A DNA stretch of 64,000 bases from Pseudomonas sp. JAI120 (GTDB lineage Bacteria > Pseudomonadota > Gammaproteobacteria > Pseudomonadales > Pseudomonadaceae). The stretch lies in contig NZ_JACHCZ010000001.1 in NCBI RefSeq assembly GCF_014207255.1, positions 1,603,378 through 1,667,377 of the forward strand. Reading direction: 5' to 3'. The notes under the pieces were generated by a model. The model was not told the origin of the DNA, did not search any database, and saw only the letters and a list, made by a program, of their open reading frames with translations. The position numbers were made by a program, and so were the translations under genes. Below are positions 54,319-64,000 of the stretch, piece after piece (positions within the stretch are counted from its first letter, which is position 1; each line of letters opens with the position of its first letter).

Positions 54319-56313
54319 ATGAATCCCGTAACCCACGCCCAGCTCGACTGGGATGACCAAGGTCGCCCGCACTCGCGGGTGTTCGATGACGTGTACTTCT
54401 CTGACCAATCGGGCCTGGAAGAAACCCGCTACGTGTTCCTCCAACAGAACCGTTTGCAGGAGCGCTTCGCCGCACTGCCGGCGGGCGGGCGTCTGGTGAT
54501 TGGCGAAACCGGCTTCGGCACCGGCCTGAATTTTCTCTGCGCCTGGCAGTTGTTCGAGCAACACGCAGTGGCCGGCGCGCGCCTGCATTTTGTCAGCGTG
54601 GAAAAGTACCCGCTGAGCCCCGTCGACCTGCAACGCGCCCTCGCCCTCTGGCCGGAGCTGGCGCCGTTCGCCGAGCAACTGCTAGCGCAATACATCGCCA
54701 TCCACCAAGGCTTCCAGCGCCTGGTGCTGGATAACGGCCGCGTCACCCTCACGCTGCTGATCGGCGATGCCCTGGAGCAACTGCCGCAACTGGATGCGCA
54801 GATCGACGCGTGGTTTCTCGACGGTTTCGCCCCGGCGAAAAACCCCGAGATGTGGACCGCCGAACTGTTCGCTGAATTGGCACGCCTGGCAGCGCCGGGC
54901 TCGACCATCAGCACCTTCACCAGCACCGGCTGGGTACGGCGCCTGATCAACGCCGCCGGCTTCAAGATGAAGCGCACGCCGGGCATCGGCCACAAGTGGG
55001 AAATCCTGCGCGGGGAGTTTCTCGGCTGGCCGGCCGAGACCCCGGCACCGGTCGCCGCCAAGCCCTGGTTCGCGCGCCCGCCCGCACACAACGGCAAGCG
55101 CCACGCCTTGGTGATCGGCGGCGGCCTGGCCGGCTGCGCCAGCGCGGCCAGCCTGGCGGCGCGGGGTTGGCAGGTCAGCCTGCTGGAGCGCCATGACGGC
55201 CTGGCCCAGGAAGCCTCGGGCAACCCACAGGGCGTTTTGTACCTCAAGCTGTCCGCCCATGGCACGGCCTTGTCGCAGATGATTGTGAGCGGGTTCGGGC
55301 ATACCCGGCGCCTGCTCGAGCACCTGCAACGCGGCGTGGATTGGGACGGGTGTGGCGTGCTGCAACTGGGGTTCAATGCCAAGGAGGCCGAACGCCAGGC
55401 GAAACTGGCCGAGGCGTTCGCTCCAGCGTTGCTGCAGTTGCTGGACCGCGACCAGGCCCAGATTCGCGCCGGGGTGGGCCTGGAGCATGGTGGGTTGTTT
55501 TTCCCCGAGGGCGGCTGGGTGCATCCGCCCGCCCTGTGCCAGTGGCAGGCAAGCCAGCCAGGTATCGAGGTGCACGCCCACCATGATGTGCTGGAACTGC
55601 GCAAAGTCGGCGCTCAATGGCAGGCCTGGGACGGTGATCGCCTGCTGGCCAGCGCCCCCGTGGTGGTGCTGGCCGGCGCGGCCGAGGTCAAGCGCTTTGC
55701 CGCCAGCGCCGAGCTCCCCCTCAAGCGCATCCGCGGGCAGATCACCCGCTTGCCCCAGACCGCCGACAGCCAGGCCCTGGCCACCGTGGTGTGTGCCGAA
55801 GGCTATGTGGCGCCGGCTCGGCTGGGCGAGCACACACTGGGGGCCAGCTTTGATTTCAACAACGATGACCTCACCCCCACCGCCGCCGAACACGCTGGAA
55901 ACCTTGAGCTACTGCAAGAGATTTCCCCGGACCTGGCACAGCGCCTGCACGCCGCCGACCTTGCCGCAGACACGCTGGAAGGCCGCGCGGCATTTCGCTG
56001 CACCAGCCCGGACTACTTGCCGATTGTCGGGCCGCTGGCCGACACCCTGGCGTTCGCCCGGGCCTACGACGTGCTACGCAAAGATGCCCGCCACACGCCA
56101 CAGGCCACCTGCCCGTGGCTGGACGGCCTGTACCTCAACAGCGGCCACGGCTCGCGAGGCCTGATCACCGCGCCGCTGTCCGGCGAGTTGCTGGCGGCGT
56201 GGCTGGATAACGAACCGCTGCCTCTGCCCCGCAGCGTCGCCGAGGCCTGCCACCCGAATCGCTTTGCGGTGCGCGCGTTGGTTCGCAGCAACGTTGCAAA
56301 AACGGCCCCGTAG
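54319..56313 (+). CDS. mnmC: tRNA mnm5s2U biosynthesis bifunctional protein MnmC
   Basis: 664 residues. The N-terminal methyltransferase (MnmD) has GETGFGTGLNFLCAWQLFE and FLDGFAPAKNPEMW; the C-terminal oxidoreductase has ALVIGGGLAGCASAASLAAR and GSRGLITAPLSGELL. It removes the carboxymethyl group from cmnm5s2U34 and then methylates, completing mnm5s2U in tRNA. Full length, so active. Confidence 0.95.
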   Translation: MNPVTHAQLDWDDQGRPHSRVFDDVYFSDQSGLEETRYVFLQQNRLQERFAALPAGGRLVIGETGFGTGLNFLCAWQLFEQHAVAGARLHFVSVEKYPLSPVDLQRALALWPELAPFAEQLLAQYIAIHQGFQRLVLDNGRVTLTLLIGDALEQLPQLDAQIDAWFLDGFAPAKNPEMWTAELFAELARLAAPGSTISTFTSTGWVRRLINAAGFKMKRTPGIGHKWEILRGEFLGWPAETPAPVAAKPWFARPPAHNGKRHALVIGGGLAGCASAASLAARGWQVSLLERHDGLAQEASGNPQGVLYLKLSAHGTALSQMIVSGFGHTRRLLEHLQRGVDWDGCGVLQLGFNAKEAERQAKLAEAFAPALLQLLDRDQAQIRAGVGLEHGGLFFPEGGWVHPPALCQWQASQPGIEVHAHHDVLELRKVGAQWQAWDGDRLLASAPVVVLAGAAEVKRFAASAELPLKRIRGQITRLPQTADSQALATVVCAEGYVAPARLGEHTLGASFDFNNDDLTPTAAEHAGNLELLQEISPDLAQRLHAADLAADTLEGRAAFRCTSPDYLPIVGPLADTLAFARAYDVLRKDARHTPQATCPWLDGLYLNSGHGSRGLITAPLSGELLAAWLDNEPLPLPRSVAEACHPNRFAVRALVRSNVAKTAP

Positions 56314-56321
56314 GCGGCGCT

Positions 56322-59300
56322 TCAACCCATCGGCGGCAGTTCGCAGGTGCCCTGCGCATCGAACCTCAACGCTTCCTGGGTCAGGCGTTTGAGCTCGACG
56401 AGCTCGGCACTTTGCCGCGCGCGCTGGATCACGCCCATCTGGGTGTGATAGTCAGCGTCACCCAAGGTTTCCCTCTGCGCCCAAACGGCTTCCATGCGCT
56501 CGCCAAAGGGCTGGGTCAAGGTGTCGAACGAACCGCCATGGGCGCGCCTCAGGTAACTGCTCCAAAATGGCAGCTTCACCAGATAGTTCACCAGTTGCGG
56601 GGAAAGCTCGGCCGCCTTCACCTGCGCTTCGGCAACTTCCAGCATGTGCTCGGTCACCCCAGCCAGGCTGGCGAAGCGCATATGCCGGGGCTGCCCGGGC
56701 AAATGAAAGCGCTCCACCAGCCCGGTGCGATAAGCCAGGCTGACCTCCAGCGGATCGAGCATCGGATGCTCGACGCTGTGCCGGCTGGCCATGGATTCCA
56801 GGCGGTCGAGACGAAACAGCCCCCTGGCCAACCTGAGTAGCGGCTTGGCCGTGACCCTGCCGCCCTCCACCCGCTGCGAGGCCTCGTGGATTTCAACCAG
56901 CACCTCCAGGTCACTGAAGCTCACGGCAGCGGCGTCATCACAGTTCAATGGCGTGGCCGCCCGCTCGAAGACCTCGGTACGCAGTCGGGTATCGGCGGCG
57001 GCCGCCTCGAGCACACGCCAGACGCGGCGGTTCATGTCCTCGCGCACGTGGGTGGTGTCGGCGGTACCGCCCAGGCCGGCCAGCAATGTGAACAGGCCAT
57101 CGGAGCCGGGCTCATCCTTGAGCCCCAGCCAGGTCTCGACCTTTTCGGCGAAGTGTGTCGCGCGCTCATCGCCCAGCCACAGCTGACGCGCGGTCTGCTC
57201 GTTGAGTCGCGTAATGTCATCCTCCACGAAGCCCATGCCCACGCCGATGGTGTCCCGGTAACGGTTCAAGGCCTGACGAGTGCTGGCGTCCAAAGGGTTG
57301 TGCCGCAAGTTGAGGACTTCAGTTTGCTCGCGCGGCGCATTGAACAACCATGCCGGCAAACTGGCGATGTCATTGTCGCGCAGGTCGAGTTGCTCCAGGT
57401 ACGGAACGCGGGTAAAGCCAGTGGGCAGGCTGGTCAGCCGGCAGTTGCGCAGCACCAGGTTGCGCAACTCGAACATCTTGTTGGCGATGGGCGGGTCCAC
57501 CAGGGGATTGTTGCTCAGGTCGAGCACGGCCAGCCCTTTGAGGTCTGCGAGTTTGGTGCGGGTGTACTCGGTCAGTTGCAGTTGGTTATCGGCCATGTAC
57601 AGTTGCCTGAGCAACGGCATGTGCTGGAGCACTTCAGGCAGCCGCGTCAGCCGATTACCGTTCAACTCCAGGCTGCGCAGTCCCTTGAAGTGCTTGAGGA
57701 AATACGCAACGTCATCGTTGAGTCCCATGCGTTTCAATGACAATTGCCGGACATGCTCGAACTGCACGTGCGCCGGCAAGGTCGGCAACGCCCCGATGGT
57801 CATGCCGTCCAGGGACAGGCTCGGCACTTTCTGATGGAGTTCATCCGGCGCCAGCGACACATATTGCCAGCAGCGCTCGATGGCCCGTGCGGCTTGGTGG
57901 CGAGCCAGGCGGTGGTCTCGCAGCGCGATGTCAGAGTATGGCTGCGCCGGTTTGTCCCTGGCCCACAGCCTCAGCGTCCGCTGCAGTGCGTCATATTGCT
58001 GTTCAAGGGCGCGTACGGCCCTGGCCCGGGACAGGTGGTCGCTACCCAAGTCCTGCAGGAAGGTCGACAGGCGCCGGTCATCGAATAACGGGAAGAGTTT
58101 GCGTGCCTTGCGTACCAGGCCTGCAGGCTGTGGAGGCTGCGCAGGCGGCGCACCTTGTACACACGACAAGGCGGGGTCCTCGGGCACTGCGCGCTCCGGC
58201 CACAAATAGCGACCGATGCGATTGCGTTCGTCCTGCGCCTTGCCAATCAGTGCATGCCGCAACTGGCTGGCCCTGCCGCTCGCGGTCAGGCGCAGCGCAT
58301 CGAGTTGGGCGGCAGACAAACTGTTGAGCAACGCCTCATAGAAACCTTCCGGCCCGCCGGCCAGCGCGCCCAACGCCACACCTTGCCCATCGTGGGCGCG
58401 AAAGCCCTTGGCCGACTGCACCACGATGCGGCTCATATCAGCATCTGGGTTGCCCACTTGGCCCAGGACTGTGCCCTGAACGCTGTCGCGGCGTACCTGC
58501 AAAAACAGATCCTCGGGCCAGCCCGGAACCCGGTGCAGCAACCCGGTGGCCACGCGCCGTGTCGCATCGGTGGCCAGCTCCGGCAAGTACAGGCCGGCCA
58601 GGGCGTCGTCTTCCTCCAGCGCTTCCAGGGCTTCCCGGGCCCATTGGCCGACCCGCAGCGGCACACGCCCGGTATGGCGCAAGTGCCAGCGCTCCGCCGT
58701 GGAGGCCTGGGTCAGGACCTCCCAGGCCACCCGGATCGGCAATTGCGGCAAGCGCTGCTTGAGCTGGCCGTGATCGGTCTGATCGAAGAAGTCGGCATCC
58801 ATGCGCAGCCGCTCATAGACCGCCTGATGCGTGTCCTTGAGTGAAGCCGTGAGACGCCCCGTCAGTGCGGCTTGCGCCTCGTCGGCGTGGAAGGTGCCGC
58901 CGAGCAATTGCGCGGTTTCTTCGGAGTCGAGCGCGGCCAGCAAGGTGGGCAGGATCTGCCCGTTCCTGAGTTGTTGCGTGGTGAGGTGGATGCTCAAGTC
59001 CTCGTAGTCGAACGGCGCGGTGTCTGGATGGCGCTCAAGCAGGTAGCCCTCGTCGTCGAGCAGTTCGAAAAAACGCCCGCGGGGCCACCCGTCCATCAGT
59101 GGCAGGGCCAGCATCTGCACACGGGTGGTGGCCGCATCGAGCGGGGCTTGATGCTCCATTTGCCAGATCAGGTCGCGAACCCCCTGGTTCTGATTGAACC
59201 GCAGCGCACAATCGCGCAGCCGCTCCGGCAACGGCAGGTTCTGCATCGCCAGTTGCTGCAAGCGCGGCAAGGTCGAGCCGGTGATGGCGGCGATATCCTG

Positions 59301-61142
59301 CAGATGCCCGGCCGGGAGGGTGGTGAGACTGGGGTCCAACCGCCCCAGGATATAGTCAGGGCTGTGCCATTCATCCGGTCGCTCGAACGAGAACTGCCAG
59401 CCGCCCTGGTAGTTGTGGGTCAAGGGCGGTCGATAGGCCGAATCCCGCTGCGGATGCCGGGCCCGCCAGCGCCCGGTGCGGGAGTCAAAGACCATCGAAT
59501 ACAGCGCGCCGTCGACATTCACGTAGGACTGGCCATTGAGTTGGTAGACCCCACGGGGACTGGCCACAGCGCCTTCAAGCGAGACGGTATGACGATACGG
59601 CTCGGTACGACTGCGCCATAAGCGCGCGGACTTGTCGGGCAGCCGCACGGCTTTCATGCTGTCGTAGAATCCAGCGGCCGGAGGCGTGGTTCGCCACAGC
59701 CGGCCCACCACTTTCGTGCCCGCCGCGAACAACGCCATGGCGGCAAGGTTTTCCGCGATGTTCGTCAGGTGCCTGAGGGCGCCAAGCTTGTCATGGTGCA
59801 GCCAGTCATCCACCCCCTCGAACACCTCGCCAAGCAACTGCCCAACAGCCACGCCGGTCATCAGTTGGCCCACCACCGGCACCACGAACCCTGCGACGTT
59901 GAGCACCGTCAAGCCGACATCCAGGTAATCCTGGATACGCTTGCGACGCGCGTCGTCATCAGCCTGGGCATTGGGAACCGCCAATACCCGCGCATCCAGC
60001 TGGGTCTTGCCGACGCAGGCATTGAAAAAGAACGTCGACAGCTTGCCCGTTACCGGGAGCGGCGCCACCCGCACGACGATTGCCTCTTGGTCAAAACGCT
60101 CGAAAAAACCGAAACGCTCGGACTCGTCCAGGTAACCCTTGAAGAAGTCACGATAGGTACTGACGTGAAGCTTGAGGGTGAGGTAGAGCTTGAAATGCTC
60201 CAGTGATTCATAGCGGTACCACGGCCGCACGGGCTCGTTGGGCATATACACCACGATCGGGCCGCTGGAGAACCCTTCGGCCGATGCACTGGAAAACACC
60301 AATACACCCCACAGGCAGGCACCGTCGATGTTCAGGCCTTGCCAGGCCAGCGGCTGGTGGTTGAACCACAGTTGCCGGATGTCCCTGGCGGGCATATCCG
60401 CCTTGACCAGGCCCAGCAGCAACGCACGGGTCGGCGCATCGATATCGCCCTTGGCATGGGCCAGATGCAGGTCGATCTGCATGTCCACGCAACGGGATTG
60501 GCCGACCTGCGCCACCGAAGGGTTGAAGTCCTGGTCGGGCGCCACCAGGTTGAACACCTCGCGCACATGGGTCTGATAGGCCTCTCCCAGGTTCAGTTCG
60601 CGGCAGTAGCCGATAAAGGTCTGGGCGGTGAGGGTTTGCGCAATTCGGCGCCTGGGCCCGATGCGCACCACGGCAGTGGTCGGCGAGCCGCCAGGCTCGG
60701 CAGCCGCCTGGGAGAAATTCTGCATGGCCGCTTGCAGCAGGCTGTGCTTCTCCAGGTGGACGGTCTCGACCACCTGGCCGCCCAGGTCCCGGCTGACACC
60801 ACTGAACGAGCGCCGGGGGATTTCCAGGGTGTCGTTTTCGATGTCCAGGCCCCTATGCCCCTTGCCGTCCAGAAATGCCTTGAGCCGTTCGGCACAGAAT
60901 TTATCCAGCGGTTGCAGACGGTTCAGCACCCGGTGCAGGGTTTCACGCGGGCGCTCGCTGTCGGCATACGCCTGCTCGATGGCCTGCAGTACATGGGAAT
61001 CGGCCTTGACCAACCAGGCCGGCAGCGTGTCATGCAAGACCTGCGCTTTATCCAGGTCGCCGGTGATATCCAGCAGCGCTGCCATCAATTGGTCCTGGGC
61101 CACGGGCTTAAGCGCCTGGGTCAAATCAGCTGTTTGCTTCAT
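56322..61142 (-). CDS. LRR/NEL-type E3 ubiquitin-ligase effector, 1606 aa
   Basis: The ATG at 61142 follows AAGGAG. The first 1100 residues resemble the DUF6543 (dermonecrotic-toxin-like) region of Pseudomonas NEL proteins. Leucine-rich repeats follow (about 1130-1320: LRSLELNGNRLTRLPEVLQH, LAVLDLSNNPLVDPPIANKM). The last ~280 residues form a NEL domain with the catalytic cysteine of ATPLNCDDAAAV near 1401. NEL proteins transfer ubiquitin onto host targets through this cysteine. No secretion signal or adjacent secretion genes are seen. The start and length are well supported. Confidence 0.85.
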   Translation of the reverse strand: MKQTADLTQALKPVAQDQLMAALLDITGDLDKAQVLHDTLPAWLVKADSHVLQAIEQAYADSERPRETLHRVLNRLQPLDKFCAERLKAFLDGKGHRGLDIENDTLEIPRRSFSGVSRDLGGQVVETVHLEKHSLLQAAMQNFSQAAAEPGGSPTTAVVRIGPRRRIAQTLTAQTFIGYCRELNLGEAYQTHVREVFNLVAPDQDFNPSVAQVGQSRCVDMQIDLHLAHAKGDIDAPTRALLLGLVKADMPARDIRQLWFNHQPLAWQGLNIDGACLWGVLVFSSASAEGFSSGPIVVYMPNEPVRPWYRYESLEHFKLYLTLKLHVSTYRDFFKGYLDESERFGFFERFDQEAIVVRVAPLPVTGKLSTFFFNACVGKTQLDARVLAVPNAQADDDARRKRIQDYLDVGLTVLNVAGFVVPVVGQLMTGVAVGQLLGEVFEGVDDWLHHDKLGALRHLTNIAENLAAMALFAAGTKVVGRLWRTTPPAAGFYDSMKAVRLPDKSARLWRSRTEPYRHTVSLEGAVASPRGVYQLNGQSYVNVDGALYSMVFDSRTGRWRARHPQRDSAYRPPLTHNYQGGWQFSFERPDEWHSPDYILGRLDPSLTTLPAGHLQDIAAITGSTLPRLQQLAMQNLPLPERLRDCALRFNQNQGVRDLIWQMEHQAPLDAATTRVQMLALPLMDGWPRGRFFELLDDEGYLLERHPDTAPFDYEDLSIHLTTQQLRNGQILPTLLAALDSEETAQLLGGTFHADEAQAALTGRLTASLKDTHQAVYERLRMDADFFDQTDHGQLKQRLPQLPIRVAWEVLTQASTAERWHLRHTGRVPLRVGQWAREALEALEEDDALAGLYLPELATDATRRVATGLLHRVPGWPEDLFLQVRRDSVQGTVLGQVGNPDADMSRIVVQSAKGFRAHDGQGVALGALAGGPEGFYEALLNSLSAAQLDALRLTASGRASQLRHALIGKAQDERNRIGRYLWPERAVPEDPALSCVQGAPPAQPPQPAGLVRKARKLFPLFDDRRLSTFLQDLGSDHLSRARAVRALEQQYDALQRTLRLWARDKPAQPYSDIALRDHRLARHQAARAIERCWQYVSLAPDELHQKVPSLSLDGMTIGALPTLPAHVQFEHVRQLSLKRMGLNDDVAYFLKHFKGLRSLELNGNRLTRLPEVLQHMPLLRQLYMADNQLQLTEYTRTKLADLKGLAVLDLSNNPLVDPPIANKMFELRNLVLRNCRLTSLPTGFTRVPYLEQLDLRDNDIASLPAWLFNAPREQTEVLNLRHNPLDASTRQALNRYRDTIGVGMGFVEDDITRLNEQTARQLWLGDERATHFAEKVETWLGLKDEPGSDGLFTLLAGLGGTADTTHVREDMNRRVWRVLEAAAADTRLRTEVFERAATPLNCDDAAAVSFSDLEVLVEIHEASQRVEGGRVTAKPLLRLARGLFRLDRLESMASRHSVEHPMLDPLEVSLAYRTGLVERFHLPGQPRHMRFASLAGVTEHMLEVAEAQVKAAELSPQLVNYLVKLPFWSSYLRRAHGGSFDTLTQPFGERMEAVWAQRETLGDADYHTQMGVIQRARQSAELVELKRLTQEALRFDAQGTCELPPMG

Positions 61143-61451
61143 TCGCAATGCTCCTTTATCGCGTTGAACAATGACGCCAGACGATAAGCGCTGCGCTGCC
61201 GCAAAAGGGTTCAAATAGCTACAGATCAGCCCTCCTGACCGTCGATTTTTTGCATCTCACCTCGACTTAATTACCGCCCCTTTCACCCACGTCGCACAGG
61301 CCGCAGAGGGGTGCCGAATGGGGGGCGGCGGTTTGCCATATAACTTATTGATCTAAAACTCCGCGTATAGCCTCGGGTCAGTCCCTAGGTACCCGCCATT
61401 TTGGCGCGGGTCTTTCTATCCCTCCCCAACGGAAAAACCGGTAAGGAACCT
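61143..61451. other. Intergenic region before the osmolyte genes
   Basis: About 310 bases holding the divergent promoters of the NEL effector and the amidotransferase. I see no confident operator. Base composition is AT-richer near 61340-61380 (CATATAACTTATTGATCTA). Confidence 0.35.
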
Positions 61452-63224
61452 ATGTGCGGATTAGCTGGCGAGTTACGTTTCGATCTTCAACCTGCGGACC
61501 TCGCAGCCGTGGAGCGAATCACCCATCATTTGGCCCCACGCGGCCCTGACGCGTGGGGCTTCCATGCCCAAGGGCCGATTGCCCTGGGCCATCGACGCCT
61601 GAAAATCATGGACCTGTCGGACGGCTCCGCCCAACCGATGGTCGACGCCCAACTGGGCCTGTCCCTGGCATTCAACGGCGCGATCTACAACTTCCCGGAA
61701 TTGCGCCAGGAGCTTGAAGCCCTGGGTTACGCCTTCTATTCCGGCGGCGACACCGAAGTGCTGCTCAAGGGTTACCACGCCTGGGGGGAAGCGCTGCTGC
61801 CCAAACTCAACGGCATGTTTGCCTTTGCCATCTGGGAGCGCGATGCCCAGCGCCTGTTCATCGCCCGTGACCGTCTCGGCGTGAAGCCGTTGTACCTGTC
61901 GCGCACCGGCCAGCGCCTGCGTTTTGCTTCGGCCCTGCCGGCGCTGCTCAAGGGCGGTGACATCAACCCGATCCTCGACCCGGTGGCACTGAATCACTAT
62001 TTGAATTTCCATGCGGTGGTGCCTGCACCGCGCACCCTGCTGGCGGGTATTGAAAAACTGCCGCCGGCCACTTGGATGCGCATCGATGCCGAAGGCAACA
62101 CCGAGCAGAAAACCTGGTGGACCCTGCCCTACGGCCCCCATGAGGACGAGCGCAATCTCACCCTCGAAGACTGGACCGACCGCGTGCTCGACAGCACCCG
62201 CGAAGCCGTGGCGATCCGTCAACGGGCTGCCGTGGATGTCGGTGTGCTGCTCTCCGGCGGCGTCGACTCGAGCATGCTCGTCGGCCTGCTGCGTGAAGTC
62301 GGCGTGCAGGACCTGTCGACCTTCTCCATCGGTTTTGAAGACGCCGGTGGCGAGCGCGGCGACGAGTTCCAGTATTCGGACCTGATCGCCAAGCACTACG
62401 GCACCCGTCACCACCAACTGCGCATTGCCGAAAGCGAGATCATCGAACAACTGCCGGCGGCGTTCCGCGCCATGAGCGAGCCGATGGTCAGCCATGACTG
62501 CATCGCCTTCTACCTGCTGTCGCGGGAAGTGGCCAAGCATTGCAAGGTGGTGCAGAGCGGCCAGGGCGCCGACGAGCTGTTCGCCGGTTACCACTGGTAC
62601 CCGCAGGTCGACGGCGCCAGCGATCCGTATGCGGCCTACCGAGAAGCGTTCTTCGACCGCAGCTACGACGACTACGCCGCCACCGTCGCGCCCAAATGGC
62701 TGACCGCCAACGACGCGGCCGGTGACTTCGTGCGCGAGCATTTTGCGATGCCCGGCGCGGACGCCGCCGTGGACAAGGCCCTGCGCCTGGACAGCACGGT
62801 GATGTTGGTGGATGACCCGGTCAAACGTGTCGACAACATGACCATGGCCTGGGGCCTGGAAGCCCGCACACCGTTCCTCGACTACCGCCTGGTGGAATTG
62901 TCAGCCCGCGTGCCCGGCAAATTCAAATTGCCCGACGGTGGCAAGCAAGTGTTGAAAGAGGCCGCACGCCGGGTCATCCCGAGCGAAGTCATCGACCGCA
63001 AGAAAGGCTACTTCCCGGTGCCGGGCCTCAAGCATTTACAAGGCGACACCCTGAACTGGGTGCGCGAATTGCTGCTGGACCCAAGCCAGGATCGCGGCCT
63101 GTTCAACCCGGCCATGCTCGACCGCCTGCTCACCGACCCGCAGGGCCAATTGACCCCGCTGCGCGGCTCGAAGCTGTGGCAACTGGCAGCGCTGAACCTG
63201 TGGCTCAGCGAACAAGGAATCTGA
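61452..63224 (+). CDS. N-acetylglutaminylglutamine amidotransferase
   Basis: The start must be the MCGL codon at 61452, because cysteine 2 is the glutaminase nucleophile after removal of Met; GGAA precedes it. 590 residues: an N-terminal class-II glutaminase (residues 1-210; LAPRGPDAWGF), then an AsnB-like ATP pyrophosphatase with LLSGGVDSSMLVGLL near 275. With the next gene it makes N-acetylglutaminylglutamine amide, an osmoprotectant dipeptide. The stop is four bases before the next ATG. Confidence 0.92.
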   Translation: MCGLAGELRFDLQPADLAAVERITHHLAPRGPDAWGFHAQGPIALGHRRLKIMDLSDGSAQPMVDAQLGLSLAFNGAIYNFPELRQELEALGYAFYSGGDTEVLLKGYHAWGEALLPKLNGMFAFAIWERDAQRLFIARDRLGVKPLYLSRTGQRLRFASALPALLKGGDINPILDPVALNHYLNFHAVVPAPRTLLAGIEKLPPATWMRIDAEGNTEQKTWWTLPYGPHEDERNLTLEDWTDRVLDSTREAVAIRQRAAVDVGVLLSGGVDSSMLVGLLREVGVQDLSTFSIGFEDAGGERGDEFQYSDLIAKHYGTRHHQLRIAESEIIEQLPAAFRAMSEPMVSHDCIAFYLLSREVAKHCKVVQSGQGADELFAGYHWYPQVDGASDPYAAYREAFFDRSYDDYAATVAPKWLTANDAAGDFVREHFAMPGADAAVDKALRLDSTVMLVDDPVKRVDNMTMAWGLEARTPFLDYRLVELSARVPGKFKLPDGGKQVLKEAARRVIPSEVIDRKKGYFPVPGLKHLQGDTLNWVRELLLDPSQDRGLFNPAMLDRLLTDPQGQLTPLRGSKLWQLAALNLWLSEQGI

Positions 63225-63227
63225 TTG

Positions 63228-64000
63228 ATGAAACCCCATGCAGCGGCTTACAGCCAACGCTTGTTGAAGGGCCAGGCACCGACCTACGAGCGCCTGCAAG
63301 CGCGCCTGGCCGAAGATGGCAGCCCGCTGGCCGCCGAGCCGATCGCGGTGCATTGCGGTTGGGGCCGGCTGTTGATCGGCCACACCTTCCCCGACCCAGC
63401 CAGCCTGGCCCAGGAACTGCTCAACGAGCAGCCCGGCGAGCGCGACATCGCGCTTTACGTGGCCGCGCCCCAGCAGATCCTCGGGATCGATCCGCAGCAG
63501 TTGTTCCTCGACCCGTCCGACACCCTGCGCCTGTGGTTCAGCGACTATCGCCCGTCGACCCGGGTATTTCGCGGCTTCCGCATTCGCCGGGTGCAGACCG
63601 AGGCCGATTGGCGGGCGGTCAACCAGTTGTATCAGGGCCGCGGCATGTTGCCGGTCGATGCCGAGCGCCTCACGCCGCGCCATGAAGGTGGCCCGGTGTA
63701 TTGGCTCGCAGAAGACGAAGACAGTGGCGCGGTGATCGGCAGCGTGATGGGCCTCAATCACCAGAAAGCCTTCCACGACCCGGAAAACGGGTGCAGCCTG
63801 TGGTGCCTGGCGGTCGACCCGCAGTGCACACGCCCCGGTGTGGGCGAAGTGTTGGTGCGCCATCTGGTGGAGCACTTCATGAGCCGTGGCTTGAGTTATC
63901 TGGACCTGTCGGTGCTGCACGATAACCGACAGGCCAAGAACCTCTACGCCAAGCTCGGCTTCCGTGCGCTGACCACCTTTGCGATCAAGCGCAAGAACGG
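63228..64000 (+). CDS. ngg: N-acetylglutaminylglutamine synthetase, N-terminal part
   Basis: ATG 63228 after AAGGAA; about 257 codons to the window edge. The visible part contains a GNAT acetyltransferase domain (WCLAVDPQCTRPGVGEVLVR and DLSVLHDNRQAKNLYAKLGF); the ATP-grasp ligase expected for this enzyme lies beyond 64000. It makes the N-acetylated dipeptide precursor amidated by the upstream enzyme. Confidence 0.88.
   Translation, partial: MKPHAAAYSQRLLKGQAPTYERLQARLAEDGSPLAAEPIAVHCGWGRLLIGHTFPDPASLAQELLNEQPGERDIALYVAAPQQILGIDPQQLFLDPSDTLRLWFSDYRPSTRVFRGFRIRRVQTEADWRAVNQLYQGRGMLPVDAERLTPRHEGGPVYWLAEDEDSGAVIGSVMGLNHQKAFHDPENGCSLWCLAVDPQCTRPGVGEVLVRHLVEHFMSRGLSYLDLSVLHDNRQAKNLYAKLGFRALTTFAIKRKN

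Overview
The window looks like a chromosome segment of a Pseudomonas of the fluorescens type. Evidence: GC-rich core genes (fumC, mnmC, pap, trhO, bolA, N-acetylglutaminylglutamine synthesis), REP/REPIN repeats, and Pseudomonas-like mobile and island genes. It splits at the intact tRNA-Asn gene (37352-37427, minus strand). Left of it lies accessory DNA of lower and uneven GC; right of it lies ordinary core chromosome.

Accessory region, 1-37351. The 3' 54 bases of tRNA-Asn recur at 12995-13048. They sit inside a near-identical block of about 295 bases that also holds the tRNA terminator and the 5' end of a soj/parA gene (12754-13048 and 37110-37405). This is what two related ICE-type elements integrated in tandem into one tRNA would leave. 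The outer element (left of 12995, running off the window) holds an amino-acid permease end, a DUF1264-type lipoprotein, a PEP-mutase-like protein with ada, a secreted alpha/beta hydrolase, several hypotheticals, a GNAT, a decayed IS66 element, a TIR-like remnant and fused soj/dnaB scraps. The inner element (13049-37351) starts with toxin/immunity remnants and a 542-bp IS4 derivative. Two intact modules follow.

Module 1 (15.1-25.8 kb) is for sulfide and persulfide handling: a persulfide dioxygenase-type hydrolase, a phosphatase-like/SQR fusion and a TauE-type exporter face a FisR-type sigma-54 activator. Downstream of it come cydP-cydA-cydB-cydX-ybgE, a truncated haemoglobin and a rhodanese. 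Sigma-54 promoters and TGCCA/TGGCA dyads lie before both operons, so one sulfane-sulfur sensor probably controls sulfide oxidation and a bd-type terminal oxidase together.

Module 2 (26.2-36.6 kb) has a branched-chain-type ABC importer, a FAD oxidoreductase and a VOC protein facing a GntR regulator, a DUF2817 zinc hydrolase and a cystathionine beta-lyase-like enzyme. The same palindrome, CGTAACATGTTACG, lies at both divergent promoters. Uptake, deacylation and beta-elimination of an S-substituted cysteine derivative is a reasonable hypothesis.

Core region, 37428-64000. LysR/lldD, a diguanylate cyclase, a TenA/PqqC-like protein, a GGDEF-EAL protein, an ABC exporter with a FrnE-like DsbA, trhO, bolA, a DUF2059 protein, fumC, an EamA transporter, a thiolase, pap, mnmC, a 1606-residue LRR/NEL-type E3 ubiquitin-ligase effector, and the start of the N-acetylglutaminylglutamine amide osmolyte operon, cut by the window edge.
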